Below are positions 43,220 to 51,732 of a DNA stretch of 64,000 nt, one piece after another. The first letter of the stretch is position 1. Every line of letters starts with the position of its first letter. Origin of the DNA: JACVRW01 sp963716215 (GTDB taxonomy: Bacteria; Actinomycetota; Thermoleophilia; Solirubrobacterales; Thermoleophilaceae); assembly GCA_963716215.1 (NCBI GenBank), contig OY970298.1, positions 1,922,001 to 1,986,000 on the forward strand, given 5' to 3'. Below the pieces are notes generated by a model, which was given only the letters and a program-made list of their open reading frames with translations, did no database searches and was not told the DNA's origin. The position numbers and the translations under genes are program-made.

Positions 43220-44440
43220 TCACGTCCACGGATAGGGACCCTTCGACGCAGCCAGCAGCTCGCCGCGCTCGAAGCGCTCCGCCCTAAACGGCTCCAGCCG
43301 CGGGTCCGACACCCCCGAAGCGATCTCCGAGGCCGCCAGCCGCCCGATCGCCAGCGTCTTGAAGCCGTGCCCCGAGTCGATCATCGCGTACACGTGCTCG
43401 CCCACCCATCCGCAGATCGGGTAGTTGTCGCGCGTGTGGCTCAGCAGCCCGCCGGCCGCGGTCACCCGCCACTCGCCCGAGTGCCCCCGGAAGCGCTTCA
43501 TCGCCGCCGCCAGGCCCGACGTGAAGAACTCCTCGAATGTCGCCTCCGCCGCGTGCTCGGGGTTGTCAGGCCCGTACGGGTCCAGGCCCGGCTCGCGGAG
43601 CGTCACGGGCAGGCCACCCCCGGTGATCCCCGTGCCGGTGCGTCCCAGCCGGAAGTAGATCCCCCAGGGACCGTCGACCAGCGCGCGCTCGTCGCGGTCC
43701 GAGCGCAGCGGCCCACTCTGGTCGAGGTGCACCACCGGCGCCTCGCTGCCGGCGCGCCCCGACAGTCCGGCTCCGGCGAGCGCGAACTCGCCCTCCTGCG
43801 CCTTCAGGAAGCTCAGCTCGAACTCCAGTCCCAGCAGCCTGCCCACCTGCCCCGCCCACGGCCCAGGGGCCAGCACCAGCGTCTCGCAGTCGATCGACCC
43901 GTCCGTGGTGATCGCCCGCCGCGGCCCGTCGAAGCCCACGATCTCCACTCCTTCGCGGATCTCTACCCCGGCCGCGCGCGCGTGCGAGGCGAGGTTGCGC
44001 ACGGTCTGCATCGCGTCCGCCCAGCCGCCGCGTCGCTCGTGGAGCAGAGCCTCGACCGGCGCCTCCCAGTCCGGCCAGCTCCACCGCAGGTACTCCCGGC
44101 AACCGTCGGCTCCCACCACCAGCTCCGACTCGTACCCGACCCGCTCGTGCTGGGAGCGGATCGCAACCAGGTCGTCGACCTGCGCCTCGGGCACCGCCGC
44201 CAGGTAGCCGACCTGCCGGAAGCCGTAAGCCTCCGGCTCCTGCTCGAACATCTCCACCGACAGCCGCACGATCTCCGTGATCGCGTCGGCCCGGTAGTAG
44301 TTGCGCACGATCCCGCCCGCGATCCCGGAGGCGCCGCCGCCAACGCGCCCCTTGTCCACGAGCACGACGTCGGCGCCCTGCTCGGCCAGTCCCCACGCCG
44401 CGGAGAGCCCGTTGACGCCGCCGCCGACTACTAGGACCAC
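43220..44440 (-). CDS. FAD-dependent oxidoreductase, sarcosine oxidase beta-like (paralogue 2)
   Basis: A 406-residue DAO-family flavoprotein from GTG 44440. VVLVVGGGVNGLSAAWGLAEQG is the FAD dinucleotide fold; GASGIAGGIVRNYY is the flavin-proximal segment and SHTRDNYPICGWV the family's late block. Such enzymes oxidise secondary or tertiary N-methyl amines to release formaldehyde or pass a methylene to folate. Its start lies inside the end of the preceding gene, so it is coupled. It is a tandem relative of the 44431 protein; both end in PYPW(S/T). Confidence 0.85.
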   Translation of the reverse strand: MVLVVGGGVNGLSAAWGLAEQGADVVLVDKGRVGGGASGIAGGIVRNYYRADAITEIVRLSVEMFEQEPEAYGFRQVGYLAAVPEAQVDDLVAIRSQHERVGYESELVVGADGCREYLRWSWPDWEAPVEALLHERRGGWADAMQTVRNLASHARAAGVEIREGVEIVGFDGPRRAITTDGSIDCETLVLAPGPWAGQVGRLLGLEFELSFLKAQEGEFALAGAGLSGRAGSEAPVVHLDQSGPLRSDRDERALVDGPWGIYFRLGRTGTGITGGGLPVTLREPGLDPYGPDNPEHAAEATFEEFFTSGLAAAMKRFRGHSGEWRVTAAGGLLSHTRDNYPICGWVGEHVYAMIDSGHGFKTLAIGRLAASEIASGVSDPRLEPFRAERFERGELLAASKGPYPWT

Positions 44441-45696
44441 GGGTACGGCGAGTTCGACACGGGGTGGAGGTCCCCGGTCGCGAACCGTTCGTAGCGGAAG
44501 GGGTGCAGCAGGGCCGAGTGCTCGCCGCCGAGTACCCGCGCGATCTCTCGGCCGACCGCGATCATCTTGTAGCCGTGGTTGCTGTCGGCCGCCACGAACA
44601 CGTTCGGGCGCATGTAGTCGAACACGGGGAAGTTGTCGGCAGTGAAGGCGCCCACGCCGCCCGAGCGCACCTGGCGGTAGAGCGGCCGCGAGCCCTCGAA
44701 GCGCTCCATGCAGTGCGACAGGGACGCGCACCAGAGGTCCGGGAACCCGGGCTCGACGCTGCCGGTGGGGTAGGGGTCGACCTGGAACTCGTGCCCCTGC
44801 GGCAGCGGCGCGGCGCCGCCTTGCACGCTGTGCTTGTCCTGCTTGAAGTACACGCCCCACTGCTCCTCGGTGATCAGGGAGCCGTCGTCGGCGTAGAGCG
44901 GCGCGTGGCTGTCCACGTGCAGCACGGGGGGCACGCTCCCGTTGGAGGTGACGAACACGCGCGGGTCGACGTCGATCTCGCCCTCCTGGAGATACCAGTA
45001 GGTCCACATCTCCTGCTCGACCCCGGCGACCTCGAGCCGGCGCGGCAGCCCCAGCAGCTCCCACAGCGACGCGACCCACGGGCCGACCGCCACCACGACC
45101 TGCTCGACCGCGATCGGGCCGTCGGAGGTACTCACGACGGTCACCGCGCCCGAGTCGTCGAGCTCGAAGCCGGTCACCTCCACGCCCTCGGCGATCTCGG
45201 CGCCCGCGGCGCGGGCCTTCGAAGCCAGGCCCAGCATCGAGTCGCGATTGAACGCGAAGCCGCCCTGGTGCTCGTGGAGGCACACGCTGAGGCCGGGGGC
45301 GCGCCAGTCGCCGAACAGCGTGCGCATGTGCTCCGCCACGTCCGCCTCGCCGGTGATCAGCTCGGAGTTGTAGCCGATCCGCTGCTGGCGCTCGAACACC
45401 GCCGCGAGGTCGTCCTCCTGGGCGCCGTCGCCGAGCGCGATGTAGCCGGACCCGTAGTAGTGCAGCGTCTCCGGATCGGACTCCCAGATCTCCACGCAGG
45501 CCGCCATCAGCTCGGACATGGCGGGCTGGAAGTAGTTGTTGCGCACCACGCCGCAGGCGATGCCGGACGCTCCGGCCGCGATGGCGGTCTTGTCCACGAT
45601 CAGCACTTCCTCGCCCTGCTCGGCGAGATGCCACGCGGTGGACAGCCCGTGCACGCCGGCCCCGATCACGAGGTGCTTGACGGAGCGCTCGGCCAT
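44431..45696 (-). CDS. FAD-dependent oxidoreductase, sarcosine oxidase beta-like (paralogue 1)
   Basis: A 421-residue DAO-family flavoprotein. HLVIGAGVHGLSTAWHLAEQG opens the FAD fold, GASGIACGVVRNNYFQP follows as in its neighbour, and GGVGAFTADNFPVFDYM and DSNHGYKMIAVGREIA are the C-terminal flavin-contact blocks. ATG 45696 lies two bases after the stop of the 157-residue gene. In operon with a glutamine synthetase homologue and glutamate-synthase-like subunits it probably oxidises an N-methylated amino acid such as N-methylglutamate or sarcosine. The gamma and delta subunits of classical sarcosine oxidase are absent. Confidence 0.86.
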   Translation of the reverse strand: MAERSVKHLVIGAGVHGLSTAWHLAEQGEEVLIVDKTAIAAGASGIACGVVRNNYFQPAMSELMAACVEIWESDPETLHYYGSGYIALGDGAQEDDLAAVFERQQRIGYNSELITGEADVAEHMRTLFGDWRAPGLSVCLHEHQGGFAFNRDSMLGLASKARAAGAEIAEGVEVTGFELDDSGAVTVVSTSDGPIAVEQVVVAVGPWVASLWELLGLPRRLEVAGVEQEMWTYWYLQEGEIDVDPRVFVTSNGSVPPVLHVDSHAPLYADDGSLITEEQWGVYFKQDKHSVQGGAAPLPQGHEFQVDPYPTGSVEPGFPDLWCASLSHCMERFEGSRPLYRQVRSGGVGAFTADNFPVFDYMRPNVFVAADSNHGYKMIAVGREIARVLGGEHSALLHPFRYERFATGDLHPVSNSPYPWS

Positions 45697-45698
45697 CG

Positions 45699-46172
45699 TC
45701 AGTGGAGCGGCGGCTCCCAGCCCTCGAGCACCGGCGCGTGCCAGTCCTCGCCGACCGTCCGAGAGCCCTCCACCCACGGGCCCAGCTCCGGCTGCGCGAA
45801 CTTGCAGTGCTTCTCCTTGAGCCGGATCCCGTACGAGTTGCCGCCCTGCAGGTGGGCGATCAGCACCTTGCGCGCGATCTCGTTCTCGCGTCCTTCGGGG
45901 ATGTCGAAGTAGATCTTGATGAACGAGTTCGAGTAGCGGTCGAACACCGCCGGCGTGCCCTCCTCGATGAGCAGCTCGATGTCCTCCAGCCAGTTGATGT
46001 CCTGGCCCGGCGTCGCGGCGTCCAGGTCGATGTCCTCGATCAGCCCGATGTCCTCCTGGTAGGCGAAGCGCTCGCCCGACAGGAACTCGGCGTCGATCGA
46101 CTGGATCTTTTGTGGTTCCGCAGTGCGGGAGGGCGCGGGCTCGGCCCGCGCCGGACCGTTCTCTTTCATCAT
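45699..46172 (-). CDS. Unrecognised 157-residue operon protein
   Basis: A soluble acidic protein from ATG 46172. The N-terminal 25 residues are low-complexity; then acidic stretches (GLIEDIDLDAA, DINWLEDIELL), a conserved-looking core (NSFIKIYFDIPEGRENEIARK) and a basic Gly-rich end (LQGGNSYGIRLKEKHCKF). There are no membrane segments and no CxxC zinc site of sarcosine oxidase delta. ATG overlaps the FMN-subunit stop, so production is coupled to it. It may be an accessory subunit of the flavoproteins or of the synthase. No function is assigned. Confidence 0.75.
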   Translation of the reverse strand: MMKENGPARAEPAPSRTAEPQKIQSIDAEFLSGERFAYQEDIGLIEDIDLDAATPGQDINWLEDIELLIEEGTPAVFDRYSNSFIKIYFDIPEGRENEIARKVLIAHLQGGNSYGIRLKEKHCKFAQPELGPWVEGSRTVGEDWHAPVLEGWEPPLH

Positions 46173-47599
46173 CGCTTCACCGGCTCGGTTGCGGGCAGGG
46201 TGTCGATCGGGTTCTCGAGGTAGCGGTCCAGCATGGTCTTGATCTCCTCGAGCGCGTTCGACTCGCTCACGCCCGGGATGTAGTCCGTGCCGGCCAGCGG
46301 GACGCGCGCCATCGCGGCGGCCTCGGTGGTCAGCGCGGCCAGGTCCTCCGGCTCGAGCGAGTGGACGTTGGTCTTCCCGCACGCGCGCGCGAGCATCTGG
46401 ACCTCGAGCGTGAGCGTGTGGAGGAAGTTGTAGACGCGGTTGGCCGCCTCCTCTACGTGCAGGCGCTTGCGCAGCTCCGGGTCCTGGGTGGTGATGCCGA
46501 CCGGGCAGCGCCCGGTGTGGCAGTGGTAGCACTGCCCGGCGGGCACGCCGATCGTCCCCTCGTAGTCGGTGACGCCGGGGATCTCCTTGTTGCAGTTGAG
46601 CGCCATCAGCGAGGAGTGGCCGATCGCGATCGCGTCGGCGCCGAGCGCGATGCACTTGGCCACGTCGCCGCCGTTGCGGATGCCGCCCGCAACGACCAGG
46701 TCGATCTCGTCGGCGAGCCCCACGTCCTCGAGCGCGCGTCGCGCCTCGGGGATCGCCGCCATCAGTGGGATGCCGGTCTCCTCGGAAGCCGTGTGTGGCC
46801 CGGCTCCGGTGCCGCCCTCGGCGCCGTCGAGGTAGATGATGTCCGGCCCGCACTTGGCCGCCATGCGCACGTCGTCGTACACGCGCGCTGCGCCCAGCTT
46901 GAGCTGGATCGGGATCTCGTAGTTGGTGGCCTCGCGCGTCTCCTGCACCTTCAGCGACAGGTCATCGGGGCCGAGCCAGTCGGGGTGCCGCGCCGGCGAG
47001 CGCTGGTCGATGCCGGCCGGCAGCGAGCGCATCTCGGCCACCTGCTCGGTCACCTTCTGGCCCATCAAGTGGCCGCCCAGCCCGACCTTGCAGCCCTGGC
47101 CGATGAAGAACTCGACGGCGTCGGCAAGCATCAGGTGGTGCGGGTTGAACCCGTACCGGCTCTGGATGATCTGGTAGTACCACTTGGTCGAGAGGTCGCG
47201 CTCGGGCGGGATCATCCCGCCCTCGCCAGAGCAGGTGGCGGTGCCGGCCATCGAGGCGCCCTTGGCCAGCGCCATCTTCGCCTCGATCGACAGGGCGCCG
47301 AAGCTCATCCCGGTGATGTAGATCGGGATGTCGAGCTCGATCGGCTTCTTCGCGAAGCGCGCCCCGAGCACGGTCTTGGTCACGCACTTCTCGCGGTAGC
47401 CCTCGATCACGAAGCGGGTGAGCGTGCCGGGCAGGAAGATCAGCTCGTCCCAGTGCGGGATCTTCTTGAACATCGAGAAGCCGCGCATGCGGTAGCGGCC
47501 CAGCTCGGCCTTCATGTGGATGTCGTCGATGACCTCCGGCGTGAAGATCTTGCTCCGGCCGAGGACCGTCTTCTGGCTGGGTGCGTTCTCGTCTGTCAT
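46169..47599 (-). CDS. FMN-binding glutamate synthase-like protein (GlxD/MgsC-like), cluster-bearing
   Basis: A 476-residue protein equivalent to the FMN domain of glutamate synthase. GMSFGALSIEAKMALAKGA, GKSEGGM-like CSGEGGMIPPE, and the FMN phosphate region VVAGGIRNGGDVAKCIALGAD are present. CYHCHTGRCPVGI (about 352-364) supplies the 3Fe-4S cluster. Three-gene glutamate-synthase relatives act as N-methylglutamate synthase in methylotrophs, moving methylamine onto 2-oxoglutarate-derived carbon. ATG overlaps the stop of the GXGXG gene (ATGA). Confidence 0.9.
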   Translation of the reverse strand: MTDENAPSQKTVLGRSKIFTPEVIDDIHMKAELGRYRMRGFSMFKKIPHWDELIFLPGTLTRFVIEGYREKCVTKTVLGARFAKKPIELDIPIYITGMSFGALSIEAKMALAKGASMAGTATCSGEGGMIPPERDLSTKWYYQIIQSRYGFNPHHLMLADAVEFFIGQGCKVGLGGHLMGQKVTEQVAEMRSLPAGIDQRSPARHPDWLGPDDLSLKVQETREATNYEIPIQLKLGAARVYDDVRMAAKCGPDIIYLDGAEGGTGAGPHTASEETGIPLMAAIPEARRALEDVGLADEIDLVVAGGIRNGGDVAKCIALGADAIAIGHSSLMALNCNKEIPGVTDYEGTIGVPAGQCYHCHTGRCPVGITTQDPELRKRLHVEEAANRVYNFLHTLTLEVQMLARACGKTNVHSLEPEDLAALTTEAAAMARVPLAGTDYIPGVSESNALEEIKTMLDRYLENPIDTLPATEPVKR

Positions 47600-48378
47600 C
47601 AGAGCACCAGCTTTCGCTCGCTCGGCTCGAGCGAGTCGTAGTTGTAGAGCTTCTTGCCGCACACGAACTTGTTGAACTGCGGCGGGCTGCCGAGCCCGTA
47701 GATCGAGAACTTGCGCTCGATCAGCTCGGTGTCCGCGTCGTTCCACTCGCCCTCGACGCAGTCGATCCCGAGCGCGGCGACCTTGCCGCCCACGTAGAGC
47801 GTGCCGTCGTACATGGAGTCGCCGAGGCCGGGGCCCACGTCGCCGCAGATGATCTGGCGGCCGCGCTGCATCATGAAGCCCGTCATCGAGCCGGCGTCGC
47901 CGAGCACGATGATCGTCCCGCCCTTCTGGTCGATGCCGGTGCGTGCGCCCACCTGGCCCTTCACGACAAGGTCGCCGCCGCGCAGCGCCGCGCCCGCGAG
48001 CGAGCCGGCGTTCGACTCGATCACGACCACCCCGGACATCATGTTCTCGGCCACCGACCAGCCCACCCGGCCGTTGACCTGGAACTCGGCGCCGTCGCCG
48101 AGCCCGCAGCCGAAGTAGCCGAGGCTGCCCTCGAAGGTGACGCGGCAGCGGGTCAGGAGGGCCACGCCCAGCGAGTGGCGGGCGCTCGGGTTGAGGATCG
48201 TCACGTCCTTCACGCCCTGCTCGTAGACGAGCCAGCGCAACTCCGCGTTGATCTTGCGGGTCGACAGGTCGCGCGCCTCGAGCACCGCGCGCTCGCCATC
48301 GATCTCCGAGACCTTCGGGATCGTCCCGTCGAGCTCAACGAGCCCGCGGGCGTCGTAGGTGATCGTTACGTCGTCCAT
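47599..48378 (-). CDS. GXGXG-motif glutamate synthase-like subunit (GlxC/MgsB-like)
   Basis: A 259-residue right-handed beta-helix protein corresponding to the C-terminal domain of the glutamate synthase large subunit. Repeated G-x-G turns are seen in FGCGLGDGAEFQVNGRVGW, GGDLVVKGQVGARTG and ICGDVGPGLGDSMYDG. It would hold the amidotransferase and FMN subunits together. Overlaps at both ends (13 bases upstream, ATGA downstream) indicate a single complex made in step. Confidence 0.9.
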   Translation of the reverse strand: MDDVTITYDARGLVELDGTIPKVSEIDGERAVLEARDLSTRKINAELRWLVYEQGVKDVTILNPSARHSLGVALLTRCRVTFEGSLGYFGCGLGDGAEFQVNGRVGWSVAENMMSGVVVIESNAGSLAGAALRGGDLVVKGQVGARTGIDQKGGTIIVLGDAGSMTGFMMQRGRQIICGDVGPGLGDSMYDGTLYVGGKVAALGIDCVEGEWNDADTELIERKFSIYGLGSPPQFNKFVCGKKLYNYDSLEPSERKLVL

Positions 48379-49304
48379 ACCAGCACCGCCCCCTCATAGG
48401 GGTCGTAGGTCTCGATCTCGCGATCCACCACCTTGCGGATCGCGATTTCCTCGGAGGCGAGCGCCACGATGTCGTCCGACTCGTAGAGCACGAGCGGCTT
48501 GGCGCCCAGCTCGTCCTTGGCCACGCCGAGGGCGTCCTCGGTCACGCAGATGTAGGTGAACACGCCGTCCAGCTCGCTCAGGCTGCGACGCATCGACTCC
48601 TCGAGCGAGTCGCCCTGCGCCATCCGCTCGGCCAGGTAGACGGCGATGATCTCCGAGTCGCACTCGCTCTGGAAGCGGTGGCCGGCGCGCTCCAGCCGGC
48701 GCCGCCACTGGTGGTAGTTGGTCAGCTGCCCGTTGTGGACCACCGCCACGTCGGGGAACGGATAGGCCCAGTAGGGGTGCGCGTTGGCGATGTCGACGTC
48801 GGACTCGGTGGCCATGCGGGCGTGGCCGATCGCGTGCGTGCCCACGAACGAGTCGAGCTTGTAGTCGGCGGCGACCGTCGCGGCGTCGCCGAGGTCCTTG
48901 ATGATCTCCAGCGAGCGCCCCAGTGACAGCACCTCGGCGCCGCGGGCGTCCTCGACGTAGTCGGCGAGCTGCTTGAGGTCGCCGTCGAAGCCGAACGACA
49001 CAGTCATCGCGTGGTCGCTGGTGGTGGTGTCGACCGAAGTGATCGTTGCCCCAGATGCCTTCATGCGAGCCTCGATGTCCACGCGTTGACGGCGCAGCCG
49101 GTCGGCCAGCTCGAAGTCCTGGTTGCCGTTGGCCTCCGCCAGCTTCACGTGCATGACGTAGCCCTCGGCCTCCGGGCGATAGAGCGCGTAGCCCGTGGAG
49201 TCCGGGCCGCGATGCTTCATCGCCTGGAGCATGGCCGTCATGTCACGGCCGACCATGTGCTCGCCACCCCCTTCGCGATAGATGATGCCCGCGATGCCGC
49301 ACAT
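48366..49304 (-). CDS. Class II glutamine amidotransferase (GlxB/MgsA-like)
   Basis: A 312-residue Ntn-hydrolase: MCGIAGIIYREGGG exposes the nucleophile Cys2 after Met removal, and KHRGPDSTGYALY, GHARMATESDVDIANAHPYW and VVHNGQLTNYHQWRR are glutaminase-domain blocks. An insertion of about 80 residues lies between the first two blocks, as in other stand-alone members. It should release ammonia, or accept an amine, from glutamine-type substrates for the FMN subunit. The stop of glutamine synthetase lies three bases away from its start. Confidence 0.9.
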   Translation of the reverse strand: MCGIAGIIYREGGGEHMVGRDMTAMLQAMKHRGPDSTGYALYRPEAEGYVMHVKLAEANGNQDFELADRLRRQRVDIEARMKASGATITSVDTTTSDHAMTVSFGFDGDLKQLADYVEDARGAEVLSLGRSLEIIKDLGDAATVAADYKLDSFVGTHAIGHARMATESDVDIANAHPYWAYPFPDVAVVHNGQLTNYHQWRRRLERAGHRFQSECDSEIIAVYLAERMAQGDSLEESMRRSLSELDGVFTYICVTEDALGVAKDELGAKPLVLYESDDIVALASEEIAIRKVVDREIETYDPYEGAVLVWTT

Positions 49305-49307
49305 GGT

Positions 49308-50777
49308 CTAGGGGAGCACCTCCAGGTACTGGTCGCGCTCCCAGTCGGTCACGGCGGCCAGGTAGCTCTCCCACTCGTCGCGCTTGTAGTGCTGGAAGAC
49401 CTTCCAGAGCCGGCCGGGCATCGCGCCATCGCGCAGCACCTCGTCCTTCTCCAGCTCGATGAGTGCGTCGCCCAGGCTGTCCGGCACACGCTCGAGCGCG
49501 GCTGCGCCGTTGTCCTGCAGCAGGTCGTAGGTGTTGGCCTCCTGGGGCGGGCCCGGGTCGCTCTTCTTGCGGATCCCGTCGAGCCCGGCCACGAGCAGCG
49601 CAGCCACGCTCAGGTACGGGTTGCAGGACGAGTCGACGCCGCGGTACTCGAAGCGCCCGCCCGAGGCCACGCGCACGGTGCAGGTGCGGTTCTGCCAGCC
49701 CCAGTTCTTGTAGACGGGGGCCCAGAAGCCGAAGTCCCACATGCGGCAGTACGAGTTGACCGTCGGGTTGCCCACGCACATCAGCGCGCCGAAGTGGTCG
49801 AGCATGCCGCCGAGGAAGTGGCGGGCGATGTCCGACAGCTCCGCCGGCCCGCTCGGGTCGTGGAAGACGTTGTTGCCGTCCTCGTCCACCAGCGTGAAGT
49901 GGTGGTGGTGGCCGTTCGCGGACACCCCGGTGAACGGCTTCGGCATGAACGTCGCCAGCATGTCGTGCTTGCGCGCGACCGCCGCGCAGATCTGGCGGTA
50001 GGTCGTGATGTTGTCCGCGGTCTTGACCGGGCGGTCGAAGCGGAAGTTCAGCTCCAGCTGGCCGGGGGCGTCCTCGTGGTCGCCGTAGCTCATGTCGAGC
50101 CCCAGCGCCTGCCCGTACTCGACCACGTCGAGCAGGACCGGACGCAGTTCCTCGAACTGGTGGATGTGGTAGCAGTACGGCTTGGTCACGCCCTCGGGGT
50201 CGGACCCCTCCTCGCCGCGCTTGAGCCACATCATCTCGGGCTCGATCCCGATCAGGAAGCTGTAGCCCAGCTCCTCCTCGAACTGCGCCACGACGCGCTT
50301 GAGGTTCTGGCGCGGATCGGCGTCCATCAGCTCGCCGGTCTCCGTGTCGTAGCAGTCGCAGTACACGCGCGCCACGCGCGGATCCCAGGGGAGCGGGGCG
50401 AACGTGCTGAGGTCGGCGATCGCCGCCAGCTCGGACTCCTCGGGCCCGAAGCCGATGTAGTTGCCGGCGCGGTCGGTGAACAGGTTGGCGGTGGCGCCGT
50501 AGACGAGCTGGTAGCCCTTCTCGGCGACCTGCGGGAAGAAGTCCGCGACCACGCCCTTGCCCATCACGCGGCCCGTGATCGACACCTGCTGGAAGAAGAC
50601 GTACCTGATCCCCTCGGCCTCGATGCGCTTGGTGATCGCTTCGATCTGCTCGCGCCGGCCCGGCTGATTGCGCGCCTCCTCGAGGGTTGCGGGCGGTAGC
50701 TGAGACTGCGGGGTTTCCAGCACCGTCTGGACGCCACCGCCGAAGCTGGCGGCGGCTCCCTCGTGGGGGTTTGTCAT
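49308..50777 (-). CDS. Glutamine synthetase homologue (possible gamma-glutamylmethylamide synthetase)
   Basis: A 489-residue type I glutamine synthetase-like enzyme. Active-site blocks: FLIGIEPEMMW, SYGDHEDAPGQLELNF, ATFMPKPF with SANGHHHHF, NPTVNSYCR and GRFEYRGVDSSCNPYLS. The NSYKR of typical enzymes is NSYCR, and WDFGFWAPVYKNWGWQNRT is unusually aromatic, which may reflect a different amine. ATG 50777 follows CCTGGAGGAGAGGGA. As the first gene of the operon with a synthase-like trio and two amine oxidases, it may make gamma-glutamylmethylamide; activity on ammonia is the alternative. Confidence 0.88.
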   Translation of the reverse strand: MTNPHEGAAASFGGGVQTVLETPQSQLPPATLEEARNQPGRREQIEAITKRIEAEGIRYVFFQQVSITGRVMGKGVVADFFPQVAEKGYQLVYGATANLFTDRAGNYIGFGPEESELAAIADLSTFAPLPWDPRVARVYCDCYDTETGELMDADPRQNLKRVVAQFEEELGYSFLIGIEPEMMWLKRGEEGSDPEGVTKPYCYHIHQFEELRPVLLDVVEYGQALGLDMSYGDHEDAPGQLELNFRFDRPVKTADNITTYRQICAAVARKHDMLATFMPKPFTGVSANGHHHHFTLVDEDGNNVFHDPSGPAELSDIARHFLGGMLDHFGALMCVGNPTVNSYCRMWDFGFWAPVYKNWGWQNRTCTVRVASGGRFEYRGVDSSCNPYLSVAALLVAGLDGIRKKSDPGPPQEANTYDLLQDNGAAALERVPDSLGDALIELEKDEVLRDGAMPGRLWKVFQHYKRDEWESYLAAVTDWERDQYLEVLP

Positions 50778-50810
50778 TCCCTCTCCTCCAGGGGTCGGAA
50801 TTGCCTTGCG

Positions 50811-50840
50811 AATATACCTGCTTTGGTCAAATTGGTTCAA
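50811..50840 (-). promoter_or_regulatory. Promoter and ACCAATT operator of the glutamine synthetase operon
   Basis: On the minus strand TTGAAC (50840-50835), an 18-base spacer and TATATT (50816-50811) form a strong promoter. GAACCAATTTGACC overlaps the -35 box, so a bound regulator would block it. The HutC-type regulator gene ends 19 bases upstream. Confidence 0.6.
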
Positions 50841-50858
50841 GGGCGGTGAGGCCGCCCC

Positions 50859-51689
50859 TCAAAGGCGCGGGCCGCGCCCAATGGCGGGCACGGGGGGCAC
50901 GTCCTCGAGCCAGCGCACCACGTGGAGGTCGAGGCTGCGCGGCAGGAAGATGTCGCTGGAGTGCTCGACCGGCGCCCCCTCGGCGGTGCAGGTCTCGTGC
51001 TCGATCTCCAGGGCGCCGGTGGTCTCGGTCACGCCGAGGGCGATGCCCACGGGGTCGTCCCGCGTGAGCACGCGGGCGTCGATGCGCGAGCGGTTGTAGG
51101 CCACCGGCACGCCCTGCTTGAGCAGCACGTCGAGCACCATCTGCCCGCGCTCCAGCGCCTGGCGCAGCTTCGCCGGGGGAGGCAGCTGGGTCCCGGGGCG
51201 AACGACGTCGGTCATGAGCGCGCCGGGCTGGCCATCCATCAGCAGCACGCGGGTGATGGTCGTGGCGGGGGTCTCGGCGTCGAGCTCGTAGAGCTCGGCC
51301 AGATCGGGGCCCAGCGGGCGCTGCTCGATCTCCAGGTCGGTGACCTCCAGGCGCACCCCGCGCCGCTGCGCCAGCTCGCTGTAGGAGACGAGCTTCTCGA
51401 GCCCCTCGTCGAGCGCCCAGGACGCGGCTTGTCCGACGAACGTCCCGCTGCCCTGGCGGCGGACGATCTCGCCGCTGCTCTCCAGGCGCCCGAGTGCGGT
51501 GCGCAGGGTGCCGCGCGAGACGCCGAGCCGCCCGGACAGCTCCTGCTCCGGCGGCAGCCGCTCGCCCACCCGGTGCCGACCGGTGGCGAGCCAGCGGCGC
51601 AGGGCGTCCTCGGCCGCGTCCACGAGCGACGTGCGCGCCTCCTTGCCGGCGGCGGGACTCAGTGACTGTGGTCTATGGGAGTGCGGCAT
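50859..51689 (-). CDS. GntR-family (HutC/UTRA) transcriptional regulator
   Basis: A 276-residue regulator. The N-terminal winged helix reads GERLPPEQELSGRLGVSRGTLRTALGRLESSGEIVRRQGSGTFV; the C-terminal UTRA domain has ATTITRVLLMDGQPGALM and SRIDARVLTRDDPVGIALGV. It sits between the amine operon and a divergent aminotransferase gene. It is the best candidate to bind the ACCAATT sites upstream of the synthetase, permease, dioxygenase and ammonium transporter genes, with an amino acid or amine as effector. Confidence 0.88.
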   Translation of the reverse strand: MPHSHRPQSLSPAAGKEARTSLVDAAEDALRRWLATGRHRVGERLPPEQELSGRLGVSRGTLRTALGRLESSGEIVRRQGSGTFVGQAASWALDEGLEKLVSYSELAQRRGVRLEVTDLEIEQRPLGPDLAELYELDAETPATTITRVLLMDGQPGALMTDVVRPGTQLPPPAKLRQALERGQMVLDVLLKQGVPVAYNRSRIDARVLTRDDPVGIALGVTETTGALEIEHETCTAEGAPVEHSSDIFLPRSLDLHVVRWLEDVPPVPAIGRGPRL

Positions 51690-51732
51690 TTATTAGTTGG
51701 AAAGCTGCATCATCGCGTGGCACGCTGCTCGC

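Noticed and set aside
43220..45634. An 804-codon frame suggesting a fused double oxidoreductase
   Set aside because: The first half is an Arg/Ala-rich shadow of the 44431 gene; the real second oxidoreductase starts at GTG 44440.
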